The notes under the pieces are model-generated. The model was not told the DNA's origin, did not search any database, and worked only from the letters and a program-made list of their open reading frames with translations. From Cliona cf. orientalis (Eukaryota > Porifera > Demospongiae > Clionaida > Clionaidae), in contig OZ005703.1 of assembly GCA_963930775.1 (NCBI GenBank), positions 6,076,001 through 6,140,000 of the forward strand: a stretch of DNA of 64,000 bases. Direction: 5' to 3'. Shown here piece after piece: positions 46,464 to 59,300 of this stretch. Every line of letters begins with the position of its first letter. Positions within the stretch are counted from its first letter, which is position 1. The position numbers and the translations under genes were made by a program.

Positions 46464-49400
46464 ATGATCATGATTGGAGGACTAACGTATTCCTCCATAG
46501 CACTCTATGCTGTAAGTGCTGTGGTTCTCTGTCTCGTTCTTGCCTTTCTGGCCGTCACTGCTTACTTTCACTACATCCACTGGAAATACTCACACATTCC
46601 TCAGCCGAAGAGACCAAGGTTAGCATACGGTACAGATATACCGTCGCTATAATATTATCTCTATTATCTATAGCTATACTGACTCGGTAGCTAGGTGTAT
46701 GTGAGTGGCATGACATTGTATCGATATTTTTATACTGTAGAGCAATTTCCGAATCAGCCCTGGTTTGGGCTCAGGTTGGGTTTTTTGAAATAAGACTACA
46801 TCTCCATGATTATATAAATCTTCCTTTCAGTTTTTTTCTCGGGCACATACCTGATATTTATCGTTCAATGAAGGAATCTGGGAATGATGAAGTTTCTTTA
46901 ACAGTGGTTTATCAAAAATGGTAAGTAAAAGCTAGGCTACCTGAATGCCACTATAATATAATAATTGTCTTATTTCACTGTTTCATAAAATTATGTATGC
47001 AGGTACAACCAAGTAGGTAGTCCAACTTTTGTGACCTTTTTCATTCATGAACCTACTGTGATCACCGTCGATTCTGAAAATGTGAAGGTATAAGCTTATA
47101 AGATTTTGTGTGACTCTACACAAGTGCGGCATGCTATTATTATTATTATTCTTGTAGGATATTGCTATGCAACCGGCTATTGGCAAGGATAAAGCGTTTA
47201 TGCAGAGGTTTATTTTTGTTATGGGACAAAGGTTAGATACTTCATCTGAACTTGTGAAGGATGTGTATATCATTATACTAAGGTTACATTTGTCTGTGCG
47301 TGCGTCCATACGAGTGAGAGGTGACCGGAAGTTATTCAACCTGAGCTAAAACTTACCTTTCTCACTGAGCATCCCTGGACTTGGGGTGTAGGTTAGGCCA
47401 TGGTAATAAAAATAACTGGTTTCTCAAACACATATAGCTAATATAGAAGCTTTCATAGCATGCGGGAGGGCGACGTATTGTTTTGTGCCATAGGATCAAT
47501 GAATATCATCAACTGCATGCACAAAAAAGGATCATGATCCTATCATAGCCTTACCAGACTGAATACCAATCAAAATTACTTTCTCTGGAGCCTTATGGAC
47601 ACTCCTTTTAGTCTGTCACCAGTACAAACATCGTAGCTAGCTTACAACAGGACTAGCAGCTAGCAATTTATTAGCTACTTCTTGCACACACGAGGTCAAA
47701 GGTGTGATCACATGATCAGTTTGACCTTTGACCTAAAAATAAAAAAGTGAGCTGAGCCAAAAAGAGGATGTGGGCGGGTCTGAGAAACCGGTAATTTTAT
47801 TACTATGGCCTAAAGGTTGTCGACCGCACATGCATATCATTATGTAGTCTCGTGACCCAGCCCCCTAAAACGCACGTGAAAAAGGGGTCTGGTAACATTG
47901 TGTACAACGGGTTGTCCCAAACTCTGGAATGTGGCGTGACCAATCAGATCGCTCCGTTTGCAATTAATGCGCAAAGCACACAATTTATCATGAAAATAAT
48001 TTTTACAAAGAATGCCGCTCAAGTGTGCCATATGGTGGCACTCGTGTCCAGAAGGGCTCTATGGCGACTTCGAGCGGGCAGAAGACATCGAGTCAGTCCA
48101 GCGATCACGTCTCCATGATATTAGAATGATACTGCGCCATCTGTTGGCTACAGCGAACAAAGAAGGGCTATAGAAGCCTTCTCTAGCCCTTGTTTGTTCG
48201 TTTTTAAGCTTCAAGCCTTTATTGGAGGTAAAGATATGTTGGTTAGCTTACCTACTGGCTATGGGAAGTCACTTTACTTTGCATTGTTACCACACAATGA
48301 CAAGAAGATTGGATAAAGGCAGGGGCAATGCATGCAGGCAAGTCTGTTGTGGTGACTATTAGATTGCGATTGGCCTCAAATCACGTGACTGCTGCATGCA
48401 GAACCTTTTGACTTCAGACCCTCTAAGAGCATTTTTGGCAGGCTCTGCTTGTTTGAATAATTGAGGTTGGCATGCAACATACAGGTATAGCTTGAGGGTA
48501 GAGTCCATGGTCAGGGAGTAGGGGATGTCTGAGGAGATGTATACTGCCAAGATTTAGTATTACTCAAAACAACAATCTTGCGAACATTTGTAAGGCAAGG
48601 GCCACACCCTGGCTACGCCACTGATAAAGCCATCAATAGTCTCTTGCACAAATTTTATGTGAACATTAACAGGGGCGGATCCAGGGGGGGGTCATGGGGG
48701 GCAGATGACCCCCCCTTCCAGGCCTGAATATCTTGTACCAGCTTGCTGTGCTTGGCTAAACAGCCAGCTTTACCACCCTCCCTTCAACTAATGAACCTTG
48801 ATCTGACACAAAATAAAGCTAAAAACCTGTTTGTACGATGAAAAAGTCGGGTTCCATTGACATCTCGGGCTATTTGTCTCGTTCGCGGCAACAATGTGGG
48901 CGTGGTCTTCACAAAAGTGAGCGTGGCCAAAAATTTCGCGCGCGCTTCGCGCGCGATTATTTAATTTATGACCCCCCCTACTTGATGTCCTGGATCCGCC
49001 CCTGATTAATTACATTTCAACGTGTCTACGTAGGCAATTATTGAATTCCGCTGCAACAACTCGTTGTACACAATGTTACCAGACCCCTTTTTCATGTGCG
49101 TTTTAGGGGGGCTGGGTCACAAGATTAATCATTATGCAGCACAGACCTTGGAAAGGAGTGAGCGAGCGAAGCGAGCTCACTCCTTGTATATTATATTACT
49201 AGGAGTACACATGGTGCAAATAGTGCCTCGCGCAAGCACATGAATGAGTGAGCATGCATGAGCTACTCTTCATGTATAGCTGGCACAGACTTTACAAGTA
49301 CTAAGCTATAGTCTGTGAAAGGCTGCAGCTAGTCTGTAATAATGGGACTTGGGTCCAGGTGAGACTGCTGCTACTACTACATAATACAGGCCCATGAGGG

Positions 49401-52400
49401 CCAGTGTCACTATGATTCTTCAGAAAGGTAGGCTATTTTTCAGACAGACTTTAAGGAGAAGAAAGAGCCTCAGTGGGGACGACCAGAAAAGACAGAGGCA
49501 AGGGGCTAAGTCTTATCTTAAATGACTGGACATCCTCAAATTATTCTTCCAAACTGCTTCAGAGTCTCTGGTTAACTTAGCTTTCTGGCTGCTGCTCTAG
49601 TACGAAAGTACGTCCTCCAAGTCTCCAAGTCCTCCCGCCTTTCTATGCTACATTTTTGAGTGCAACGTGGCACGTGTTTCTGAACTCCGAACTATCTTTA
49701 CCGGAAAGAAGAATGATCTTTACCAAAAATTAATTGCATTCCAAAAGCGTGACGGACATACATACAACGCTAGCTGCCAATCCCTGGCCCACTGTCCGCG
49801 ATCCAATGCCTCACGCTAATGCACTCGGCAATATAATACTATAGCCTGATCAGCTTTGTAAAAGATCTGATTCAGAAACAAGGCTATAGTAATAATTCAA
49901 GGACATATATGCCACAGATTTGTGGGCAATGGACTATTTTCAATAATCAACTATGATACTTGGAAACCGAGAAGGCAGTTATATGATCCAGCATTTCGTA
50001 AAAGGTATGATTATTATTGAGTTTTGATATGAACCCATCACAGCTTGCCATATGCTCAATCTATCTTTATGGTTAGCTATCTGAAGACTTTGCTGATACC
50101 CTTTAATGAAAGGGTCCAAAATTTTTTGGATCAGATGCAGCCCTTGGCAAATGGAAGTACGATTGTTCCAATGAAGATACACTTTGAAGAATTAACCAAA
50201 GACGTCATTAGTAAGGTTCGTCAGCTTTTCATTATTATATCCCATAGCAATTTATTTTTCTGTAATTTTGAAAAACTTGACCACATCCACAGTAGCTGCA
50301 TAGTTCTAATGGTGCATACGGTAAAAGGTTGTCAATATAGTACACGTCACATCAATGCCGGTGCTCTAGTCATGCTCTAGTCATCCATTTGCCCTGAGGA
50401 TGACTAGAGCATCTAGTCGAAACGTCGGCAAGTTTTACCGAACAGTTAAGTTGTCCGAAAAGAATCTTCGTTTATTGTTCATACCATAATTACCTCATTA
50501 CATCCCGAGTCCCAATCGACAAAAAGTAATTCGGCCAACCGATGAGGTAATTATAATGAAACCTATGATAGCACTCATCGTGCTATGACCGATCTGAAGT
50601 TTGGAAGCTGTACTACGTTATCGAGTTCATCTCCTGTGATTGAAGCATCGAAACTTGTCCCTGACAAGGTCGAGAGTTGATCTCAGACTCCATCTCTGCG
50701 ATTGAGGCACTAGTCGAAACATCGGCAAGTTTTATCGAACAGTTAAGTTGTCCGAAAAAGAATCTTCGTTTATTCATGCAGAACAACTGAGAACGATGTC
50801 ACTTCATGGTATGAACACTTGACCATCTCCTCAGCAGCTGCACAGTGTAATGGTGCGTGTGTTAAAAGGTCGTCAATAGAATGCGTACACATCGATCGAT
50901 GCTGGCCCCAGAAATCATGGAGATGGCATCTAAGATCGACTCTCAACCTTGATAGCGACAAGTTTCGATGCTTCAATTACAGAGACGAACTCGACTGCAC
51001 AGGATTCCTTCCGAATTTCAGGTTGGTCACGCTGCTGCAGTCGCCGCACGGGCCAGCCCCTTGTGACAGTGATGCGTGTTATATATAGCGCAAGGCTAGC
51101 TTTATTTATCCACCGCATTACGTAAGCCAAGGAAACACGTGAAGTTCAACCAACAGTACTTCTCAGAGAAAGTAGCGCTCAGCTTGTAATGTATTCGCTG
51201 GATACGCGCGTAAGATATTCTACATATTTACTGATTTTCAAGTCCCAGAAAGGCTCCAGCAAGGCTCTGGATTTTCTCATGATTACCTCATAGATTACCT
51301 AAGAGATTACACCATAGGTTTCATCATACATTACACCACAATTACCTCATAACCACAGAAAAGTAAATTTCTACCGGGGAGATAATGAACAACTTAGAGA
51401 CTACGTCCAGAGTCCCTCACGAATACGCCACCATAAATTCAAACTAGGACACATCGACAAACTGCGCATGCTCCGTATACGCGTACAATATTGGGGCGCG
51501 CGGCTTGAGCCGGTTGACCTTCACCTGCCATGTGCTCGACTGAATAGGGAAATCCCCCTGCCCTGAAAGCGAGCTCGCTAGAGAAAGCGAACTGAGAGAA
51601 ACGCCATAATGATATCATCGGATAGTCCACGGTCTCTTCTAAGCTAGGTTCGAATTCTGGGCACCAACAACCTTTCATGAGCGCTAAACATTTTGAAACA
51701 GTTTCACAGCAATTACATCATAATTTCATCATAGGTTTTATCATTATTCATCATAATTACCTCATCGCGAGGCCGAATCGATTTGTTAATTGGGACTCTG
51801 GACGTAATAACCTATGGTATAACCTATGGTGTAATTATTAGATAATCTATGAGGTAATTATGAGAAAATTTAGCGCTTTGATGGAGCCTTTCTGAGACTT
51901 GAAAATCAGCAAGCATAATATAGAGTATCTAATGCCTGGAATACCTTATAAGGTGCATGCTACTTTCTCTGACAAGTATGGCTGGTTGAACTTTTTGGCT
52001 TACGTAATCTCTGCACTATACCTTAAGGACACTTTTGTTTGTGGGTACGAAATTAGCAATTAATTTTGCCCAATTTTCGCCTGCAAATAATTGTAACCCT
52101 AAGGTATATAGCACGTTGTCTACGACCTAACCTAACCGCTTTAGAAGCTATACTGCACTGTCAAGTTGATCTCTGTGATTGAAGTACAGTAGACCCTCGC
52201 ATATCCGGGCTTCAATTATCCGGAGGCTCTGATTATCCGGATTGCTTACCTACTCATTCTAATTAAGTAACACCATTACATCATGACCACGTGCTGCATG
52301 CTGCATGCTCATATCTCTTACAGTGACTAACTAGCTAGCTAAGCGATCGAGTGAACAGTCAACTGCTCATATCCTACAGTACAGTGACTAGCTAAGCGAT

Positions 52401-55400
52401 CGAGTGAACGGTCAACTGAACGATAGAAGGAGTGGACTGTGTGATCGAGAACAGACATATCAACGACGGCACCTGCAAAATCCCAAACAAAGCCCAAGCG
52501 AAAGAAAGGTGCTCACTTTGGAAGATAAACTAGTGATTCTCGATCGTCTGTCTAAAAGAGAGCGTCAAATTGATCTAGCCTTGGAGTTCGGGCTTATTGC
52601 CGTCATGCATGTATTATGTAATCCTGATTTCACATATCTGAATATTTCACATATCCGTGAAGGGGTTGGTCCCATTTGATCCGGATGTGTGAGGGTCTAC
52701 TGTATCGAAGTTCGTCACTTTCAAAGTCGAGAGTCAGTCTCAGACTCCATCTCTGCGATTGGGGCATCCAATGTACGCACTATGTTGACAACCATTTACC
52801 GCATGCACCTACTGGGGATATGATATAGTGTTTCATTTGCTCTGTAGGTTGCATTTGGCATGGACTTCACCAAACAGTGGAACGACGAGAGTCTAGGATT
52901 GAAGAGAGTTAAAAGTGGTGGGACCCTATCATTCCTCACCAATCATGCTTTCAAGGGGTTGTACTTACACCTTTTTTTTCCTTGGTTCCAGGTACACACA
53001 CATACACACCACACACACACATGCAAATGGAAAAGGTATAACGACTGCCACTATATTAATGTGGTCATGCCCCCTAGTCTGAAAGGACTATATAGGACCC
53101 TCAGCTCAACGAGCAGGTGTATTTGGCATATTGTGTGGCACCTGAAGTCCAACGCCAGGTCATGGTACTTAATGGGGACATATTTTTTTTTGCTTTTTTG
53201 CCACCCCACCCAAAGCCAAGTTCTTACTACAGCTAGTTGTGCAGGGTATGTACTCCGGAGAGCTTTAGTCTTGGTGAGGTAGCTACATAAAATTAATAAC
53301 ATAGTGCTCTGAGACTCGGCAAGTTGACGTACTTAAACACGGTATTTGTCTTGCAATTGATTACCCACACTTTCAGGGGGAACACTGACAGTATCTTCCT
53401 TTCAATTATCTTTTTAGTACCTCCATCCCTTTGAAGCCGAAGGCTACAGAGAAGCAATTAGAGCTCTGAGAATGATCGGCAGAGACTGCATCAAGAAGAG
53501 GATAGAGATGGTTGAAAGTGGCAAGCAAGTTCCAAATGATATCCTCACCCATATCCTTCAGATGGCATGTGAGTGGCTGTCAGCTACTCCTAACGTATAA
53601 GATTTTGATATGACTTGTATTTCAAATTCACAGCCACAAAGGAGAGTGTAGAAATCGAAGTGCTGGTGGATGACTTTGTGGGATTTTTTGTGGGTGGACA
53701 AGAAACTACAGCCAACTTGCTATCATTTGCTCTGATTCTTACTCTCCAACATCCTCATGTGCTTGAAAGGTACCAGACTCTGGACTAGCTAATTGCCACC
53801 AATCCCAACTTGTTATATACCATGCATGTGCATACGCAGCAATGTCTGTAAATACTTGCTTCATTATGTTATGGCCCACCAGCGTCGCGTTTCTATTGGC
53901 CACGCTTATCAACCCTCTACTCCCGCATGCTTTCTGCTCATGCATGTGCACGATATGTAGGTAAAAGTCGTCAACAGGCACACACATGTGCAGCTCTCGT
54001 CTCTGTGCAGGTAGCTAGATGCAATGCAGATACAGATGCAGCTGCTCTATAGAGCTATAACTTTTTTTATATTCCTTTTCTTTGTAGGCTTGAAGCAGAA
54101 GTCAGCGAAGTACTAGGAAACAAAACTCATGTTGGAGAAGAAGAGTTGGAAAAACTGCAATATACTGAACAGGTTTGTCTCGAAGATCTGGCTGGCTACT
54201 TATTAGATTGCAGCAAGAGTTATAAATTTTGTAACAATATCATCGGGCTGATTAACAAGAGTAAATGTTTATTATATTAATAGCTTGTACGCTCAAGTGT
54301 ATAGTAATCATTATTGATTCATAGTGTATCATCTAATATGCAGGTTTTGAAAGAGACTCTGAGGATGTATGGACCACTGATTGCAATCACAAAGTGCTCA
54401 CCTCCAGGTGGCATTACGCTGAATGGCTACCACATTCCTGGAGGGACTCGACTCACGGTCAGTAGCTACGTGTGTCTATATTATCTCATGATCACCCATG
54501 CGCGCATACACAGCTAGGGGTAAAGTAATCAGTTGTGTCTGTTGTCCGCACAAATTTAATATCACCAGATCTACCGGACTCTATGATATCATGACTGTTA
54601 TGTTTACCAAATAATATTATTATAGTTGCCATCACCTATGATGTGTCGTATGCCCCAATACTTTGATGATCCAGACACCTTTCAACCAAGCAGATTTGAT
54701 CCAGAGAACGTAAAGTAAGTGTGACTCTGTCACTCACGACCTTCCTTATCTAGCTAATACGTATTCTTGTATCACTACATGCAGGCCAAGCCCATTTATC
54801 TACTTTCCTTTTGGTCTTGGTCATCGTCTTTGCATTGGAAAACAATTTGCTATGGTAAGTCCACCGTGATACACACAATACATAATTATTACCCCGCGTG
54901 CGCGCATGCGCAGCAGGGGGTAAAGCAATCGGTTTGTCTGTCGTCTGTTGTCTGTTGTCTGTTGTCTGTCCGCACAAAAATCGGCAAATCTCAACATTTA
55001 GGCAAAAGTAGAATCAACAAATGGGACAAAATGATGTAAGACAGCGAAAAAACACCTTCTGTCTCATTCTTAACACTAGGCAATACCCAAGGAAGCTACA
55101 AATCGTGCGAGTATGTCGGACACGCCTACTTCAGACACGCCCACCTAGTACCTCCTAAAGTCTATTGCGCATGCTCGAGCTGCTCTATTTCCAGGGAGTT
55201 TTTATACTGCGCATGCTCGAGCGGCTCTACAGCATACTTCTATATAGCTCAGAATTTGTGATCGTGGACCTCAGAAGGGAACGACAAAGTTCATGAGTAG
55301 CAAGCAAGAGATCCAGGGAAGCTACAAATCGTACGAGTATGTCGGACACGCCCACCTACTGGGGTAGTAGTACCTCGTGAAGTCTATTGCGCATGCTCAA

Positions 55401-55862
55401 GCTGCTCTAGGGAGTCTACTGTGCATGCTCGAGCTGCTCTACAGCATACTTCTAGCACAAAATTAATGTCATTTGTGATCATGGATCTCAGAAGGGAACG
55501 AAAAAGTTCATGAGTAGCAAGAGATTAAACTTCAAAGAATAGAGGTCTCTAACAAGAGGCATGGCCATGGGTGATATTGCCATGGCACGCGGGGTATGTG
55601 CTCTATGAGCTCTAGTTATAATATTAGCTAGCCACGTATAGTCTAAAGTATAATGCTGAATGTGGGATGAGAATCAAGTAACTTATTTATTTATGGCCTT
55701 GTAATACTCTGATATCAGATGGAGGCAAAGATGGCTTTTGCAAGACTCTTTCAGACATACAAGATTGAGCTACCTGAAAACTACAAGCTGGTTGCAGCAT
55801 TGAGGGGCACAGTCCAACCCAAGGATGAAATACCCTGCAAGCTCAAACAACTGAATCCATAA
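46464..55862 (+). CDS. CYP46A1: Cytochrome P450, CYP46A1-like, paralogue B (14 exons)
   Basis: Exons: 46464-46618, 46831-46920, 47003-47087, 47158-47231, 49918-50004, 50077-50215, 52848-52991, 53418-53568, 53634-53769, 54088-54172, 54344-54457, 54626-54714, 54785-54854, 55719-55862. Phases are consistent; 520 aa. Exon sizes equal those of paralogue A except exon 1, which starts MIMIGGLTYSS. Signatures are kept: ExxR in KETLR, and heme loop FGLGHRLCIG with Cys466. Two changes lie in conserved places: the residue before the I-helix GGQETT is Val instead of Ala, and the residue before the heme Cys is Leu instead of Ala. The frame is fully open, so both genes look functional and may differ in substrate. 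Introns 4, 6 and 13 carry their own transposons. Confidence 0.85.
47393..47813. mobile_element. TTAGGCC-family element in P450-B intron 4
   Basis: TTAGGCCATGGTAATAAAAA at the left and TTTTATTACTATGGCCTAA at the right are inverted. The flanks AGG (47390-47392 and 47814-47816) are a 3-bp direct repeat. Paralogue A lacks it. A 3-bp duplication fits Harbinger-like insertion, but this is an inference. Confidence 0.7.
48206..48316 (+). pseudogene. RecQ-like helicase N-terminal fragment
   Basis: The frame reads LQAFIGGKDMLVSLPTGYGK followed by SLYFALLP, then stops. SLPTGYGKS is a RecQ-type Walker A (motif I) and the preceding residues match the RecQ motif 0/I spacing. Only about 37 codons remain, so it is not a working helicase. 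Confidence 0.7.
48670..49004. mobile_element. hAT-like MITE nested in the RecQ element
   Basis: CAGGGGCGGATCCAGG at the left has a perfect complement at the right. The flanks ATTAA (48665-48669 and 49005-49009) duplicate 5 bp. The interior TTCGCGCGCGCTTCGCGCGC resembles the copy at 8009-8312. Confidence 0.85.
49140..49917. other. End of P450-B intron 4
   Basis: GAGCGAGCGAAGCGAGCTCA at about 49158 also occurs in paralogue A (39418). The remainder has no recognisable gene or element. Confidence 0.5.
50216..52186. repeat. P450-B intron 6 repeats
   Basis: Contains CTAGTCGAAACGTCGGCAAG twice (about 50412 and 50711), the 416-bp-type element (51402-51806), and a block at 51810-52140 shared with paralogue A intron 6 (40735-41030; GGTGTAATTATTAGGTAATC-like, TATGGCTGGTTGAACTTTTT). 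No gene supported. Confidence 0.6.
52187..52702. mobile_element. Tigger/pogo-like element, internally deleted
   Basis: The ends CAGTAGACCCTCGCATATCC and GGATGTGTGAGGGTCTACTG are inverted and flanked by TA on both sides. This is the classic Tigger/pogo end. A short frame inside reads KVLTLEDKLVILDRLSKRER then QIDLALEFGL, matching the CENP-B/pogo helix-turn-helix start. The catalytic DDE domain is missing. The site is empty in paralogue A. Confidence 0.85.
54889..55617. mobile_element. ACCCCGCG-ended element in P450-B intron 13
   Basis: It starts ACCCCGCGTGCGCGCATGCG and ends CACGCGGGGTATGTGCTCTA then TGAGCTCTAG. It is an inverted relative of 32346-32735 and 62250-62652. An internal duplication of about 190 bp repeats AAATCGT.CGAGTATGTCGG (55098 and 55325). 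Paralogue A lacks it. Confidence 0.65.
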
Positions 55863-56329
55863 AACCAAAAATAGAAGTTAAACTTACTGCTATGCACATG
55901 TAGCTACAGTATTTCAACTATGCATGCACTATTAATAGTACTCTTGCATTACTATTGCACCACATGCTCAGATAAGATGGAATGAATGCACAATGTTATG
56001 CATCACAATGCTAATTATGACTATTATGAAATTGTGTGCTCTATTAAGGGAGATGGCCATCAATCAGCACCTGTGCAAAGCTTGGCGATGGGGTGTGGCC
56101 GAGGTGCTCATGCTCCAACACCCACGCGCGTTTTGGGGGGTGGGGCTCCTTATCATGTGACTGCTTGCTTGCTGTCAGATCAACGACAGATCGTATCTTC
56201 CAGGTCCTTGAGAGAAATAGAGAAAGCTGTGAGTTTCAACTATCTACCGGTTATTTCATTTCAAATTGGTGGTAAATTAATCAATCAAGGCGCATAAAAC
56301 CCTGCCAGTGGGCGCAAACCGCTATCATA
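55863..56329. other. P450-B 3' flank and 2A-Death-ANK 5' flank
   Basis: The first 230 bp match the 3' flank of P450-A (43995-44210; TTATGCATCACAATGCTAAT), marking the shared end of the P450 duplication. From about 56100 the sequence is unique and must contain the promoter of the next gene. Confidence 0.55.
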
Positions 56330-59300
56330 ATGGCGTCCGTTGTTGCTTTGAATGTCCGCCAAGCTGTTATTCAGTGCTCTCCAGCGCGTAGACCAACTCT
56401 CAACCTACGAAAAATGGAACTGACAGTTGAAAGCCAGTCGCACTACAACAGTCTTAATTGGTGCACTGGAGAGATACTGGGCCAAAATGTCCACGGTATT
56501 GCGGTATCCTGTATGGGAGGACTGTTGCCGTTCCTCTTCATCATCCATGTCCTGTTTCACAAGTGGAGAAAGTATAAGGGCACCCACCCAGTTGCCTCGC
56601 GGGTTGCTGCCAGAGGAGCAGCTGCTTATCACAAGGTAGCACGTAGAGTGGATAGGGTTTACACCAGGAAAAAACGATTCGTCGCAAAGAAAGTGGCTCT
56701 GTTTAAACTCTGGTGCTTAGTGTACTACTATATAGCCTATGGCAAGACCATGAGAGCTTGGTTTCAGTGGAAAAAGAAGTATCTAAATCCACTAAAAAGG
56801 CACGTCGATCGAATAATACATACATACTGTCACGTGTGTAAAATCATTTATCGTTATGCGCCAACATCGGCTATGGTGATACTTATGCATCTTCTTCTAT
56901 CTGGTGATGTCGAGCAAAATCCTGGACCAAAGGATGGTAAGTAACTTTCTGTTACTAGCATACACAAAACAAGGGCCTCATATTAGTGCTTCTGGGCTGG
57001 GGGGGGGGGGGGGGGGGGGGGGGGGGAAAGACATAACTCAATAAAATAAATGTGTACCTCTGACTAGCTCCTATGTACTCGATCTCCCACAGGTCATTTA
57101 ACAATAAAGGATCTAGGAACTGTTCAATCGGCCTTATGGGAAGCACGTTCTCAGTGGTATAACTTAGGGCTCCAGCTAGGCGTAGCAGTTGATGACTTGG
57201 ATGTTATAAAACGAACAAATTTACAAAATGATGATGAATGTCTCACTGATCTCTTTCGCCAGTGGCTTCGACGAGCAGATCCTCAGCCTACTTGGGAAGC
57301 TATAGAGAAAGCTCTACAGTCACGAACGGTTAATTTATCTCAATTGGCCACTAAAATAGTAAATGAAAAAATTGACTCCACAAATGATTCAAAAACGGAG
57401 CCAATAAAGCATGAAAATTTTGAAGTTGAATGTAGCAATGCACAAGCTCAAGCAGTTGTGGTCAAATCTGATGCTTCGTTTCCACATATAAGAGAGTTTC
57501 AAGGATTGGATGAAGAAGAAAAAGAGTATTTAGAACAGAGATTGATTATGGAATCAGAAAATATACAATTGAGCTTTTCCACTCTGTGCAACAAATTCTT
57601 TGATTCATTAGAAGATATCCCATTGAAAAAACTGATACGTGTTCTCAAGGGATTACAGGCATTAAAAAGAGTGAATTCATCCAAATCTGCATCTGTAATT
57701 CAAAGCTATGAATATGTTTTAGAGAATATAACAGATATTGAAGAGGTAAAAGATCTTATTGAAGAATGTTCCACCTTTTTTGACTTTCGCCCAGTAGAGT
57801 ACATGATTCAAAACGTGGGTCTGGAAAGGCACAAACAACTGCTTGAAAAATATAAAGAGGATTTTGAACACTACATTAAACGCAGGATATTTGAATGTCC
57901 ATGTGAGGTTGGTCCTCCAGAAGCTCCTAATAGCACCAAGTTGTACGTCAAATTGGAGTCTGACTATGATAAACTGATAGATCTCAAACAGTTTCAGTGC
58001 CGCCTAAGCTTGATATTGGAGGTCTCCATTCATGTGTTGCGCCTCAGTTCTGTTAAAGATGGTTGCATCCAGCTCACTTTTCTCATTCCTTCTTTCATCC
58101 AAGAAGCCATTTTCCCACTCTCTGCTGACCAAGAAAGAGATATGAAAGAATTGGGCATAATTAAACTGTGGTGTGAGAACTACTACTTTCCAAATCAGGT
58201 ATCTTTAGCTAATTCTATGACTGTACAGTTGTGATCATGATCCCACTTTTATAATGCAGGAACAATCTGATGATGATGATGATGCCAATGATGATAAGTC
58301 AGACTTTAATGAGGCATCCATTGGAGCTGGTAAATTGATTTTTATATGTGCATTTTACAACATTGCTATATGATCCAATACTGTGTATAGAAAATACAAA
58401 GGGCAGTACTAGTGGAGTCGATCATGATTCAGGACTTGGAACAAGCAGATATAAATCTACAATGTCATATACAATGAGTGATGTACGTACATTATGGTTG
58501 CTTTTTTTGCCAAAAATGTTTATGTATACTATAATAGGAAACAATGGAAATGCCGGTGGCTTGTGATACTTTTGAAGACATTGATATGTCATCAGATAGT
58601 GACACCCTTTTAAAAGCCGCCCACAGGGGAAACTTAAAAGAAGTAACAAAACTTATTGAAGAAGATGGTCATAGTCCGTATGAGACAGGTAAATTTGGTA
58701 ACTGTTCTCTGCATTATGCTGCTGCTGGAGGTAGAGTCAATGTATTGCGATATTTAATCGAACATCATGGGTGTAGTCATTCACCGGAAGGTCATTTCAA
58801 ACAAATTCCACTTCACATTGCGGCACAATATGGACAATTAGAAGTGGTAAAGTATTTTACTGCTGAACAAAATGTTGACCCCAGTAATCAAGACAAGTTC
58901 CTAAGGACCCCGTTGCACTATGCATGTATTGGTGGGAACTTAGACTTGGTACAGTATCTTATTAATGAAATCTCCCGCTATCAGCCTATGGATCAATGTA
59001 AACTTGCTTACGATAAAACTAAAGCTGAAAGTACTCCATTGCAATTTGCCTCAGTGTATGGCCATCTAGATATTGTCCAGTACTTTATTATAGATTTGAA
59101 AAGTGATCCATGTACACGTGGTAAGCAGAAGAGGACTATTCTTCATGATGCAGCAGACAGTGGTCATAAGAACATAGTCAGCTATCTGATCGACGAACAA
59201 AAGTGCAATCCAATGCTTATTTGTGAGGATGGAAATACTCCTCTTCATCTGGCTGCAGCTAAGGGGCATCTGGAAGTAGTCAGATTATTAGCTCTAGATA

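Larger units (their letters stand above)
47848..49127. mobile_element. 1.28-kb TIR element carrying a RecQ-like helicase fragment
   Basis: About 60-bp inverted ends (CTCGTGACCCAGCCCCCTAA, AAAAAGGGGTCTGGTAACAT and TTGTGTACAACG) bound the element. ATCATTATGTAG before it and ATCATTATGCAG after it form a 12-bp direct repeat present once in paralogue A (about 39384). Inside are a helicase-like frame (48206-48316) and a nested MITE. Confidence 0.75.
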
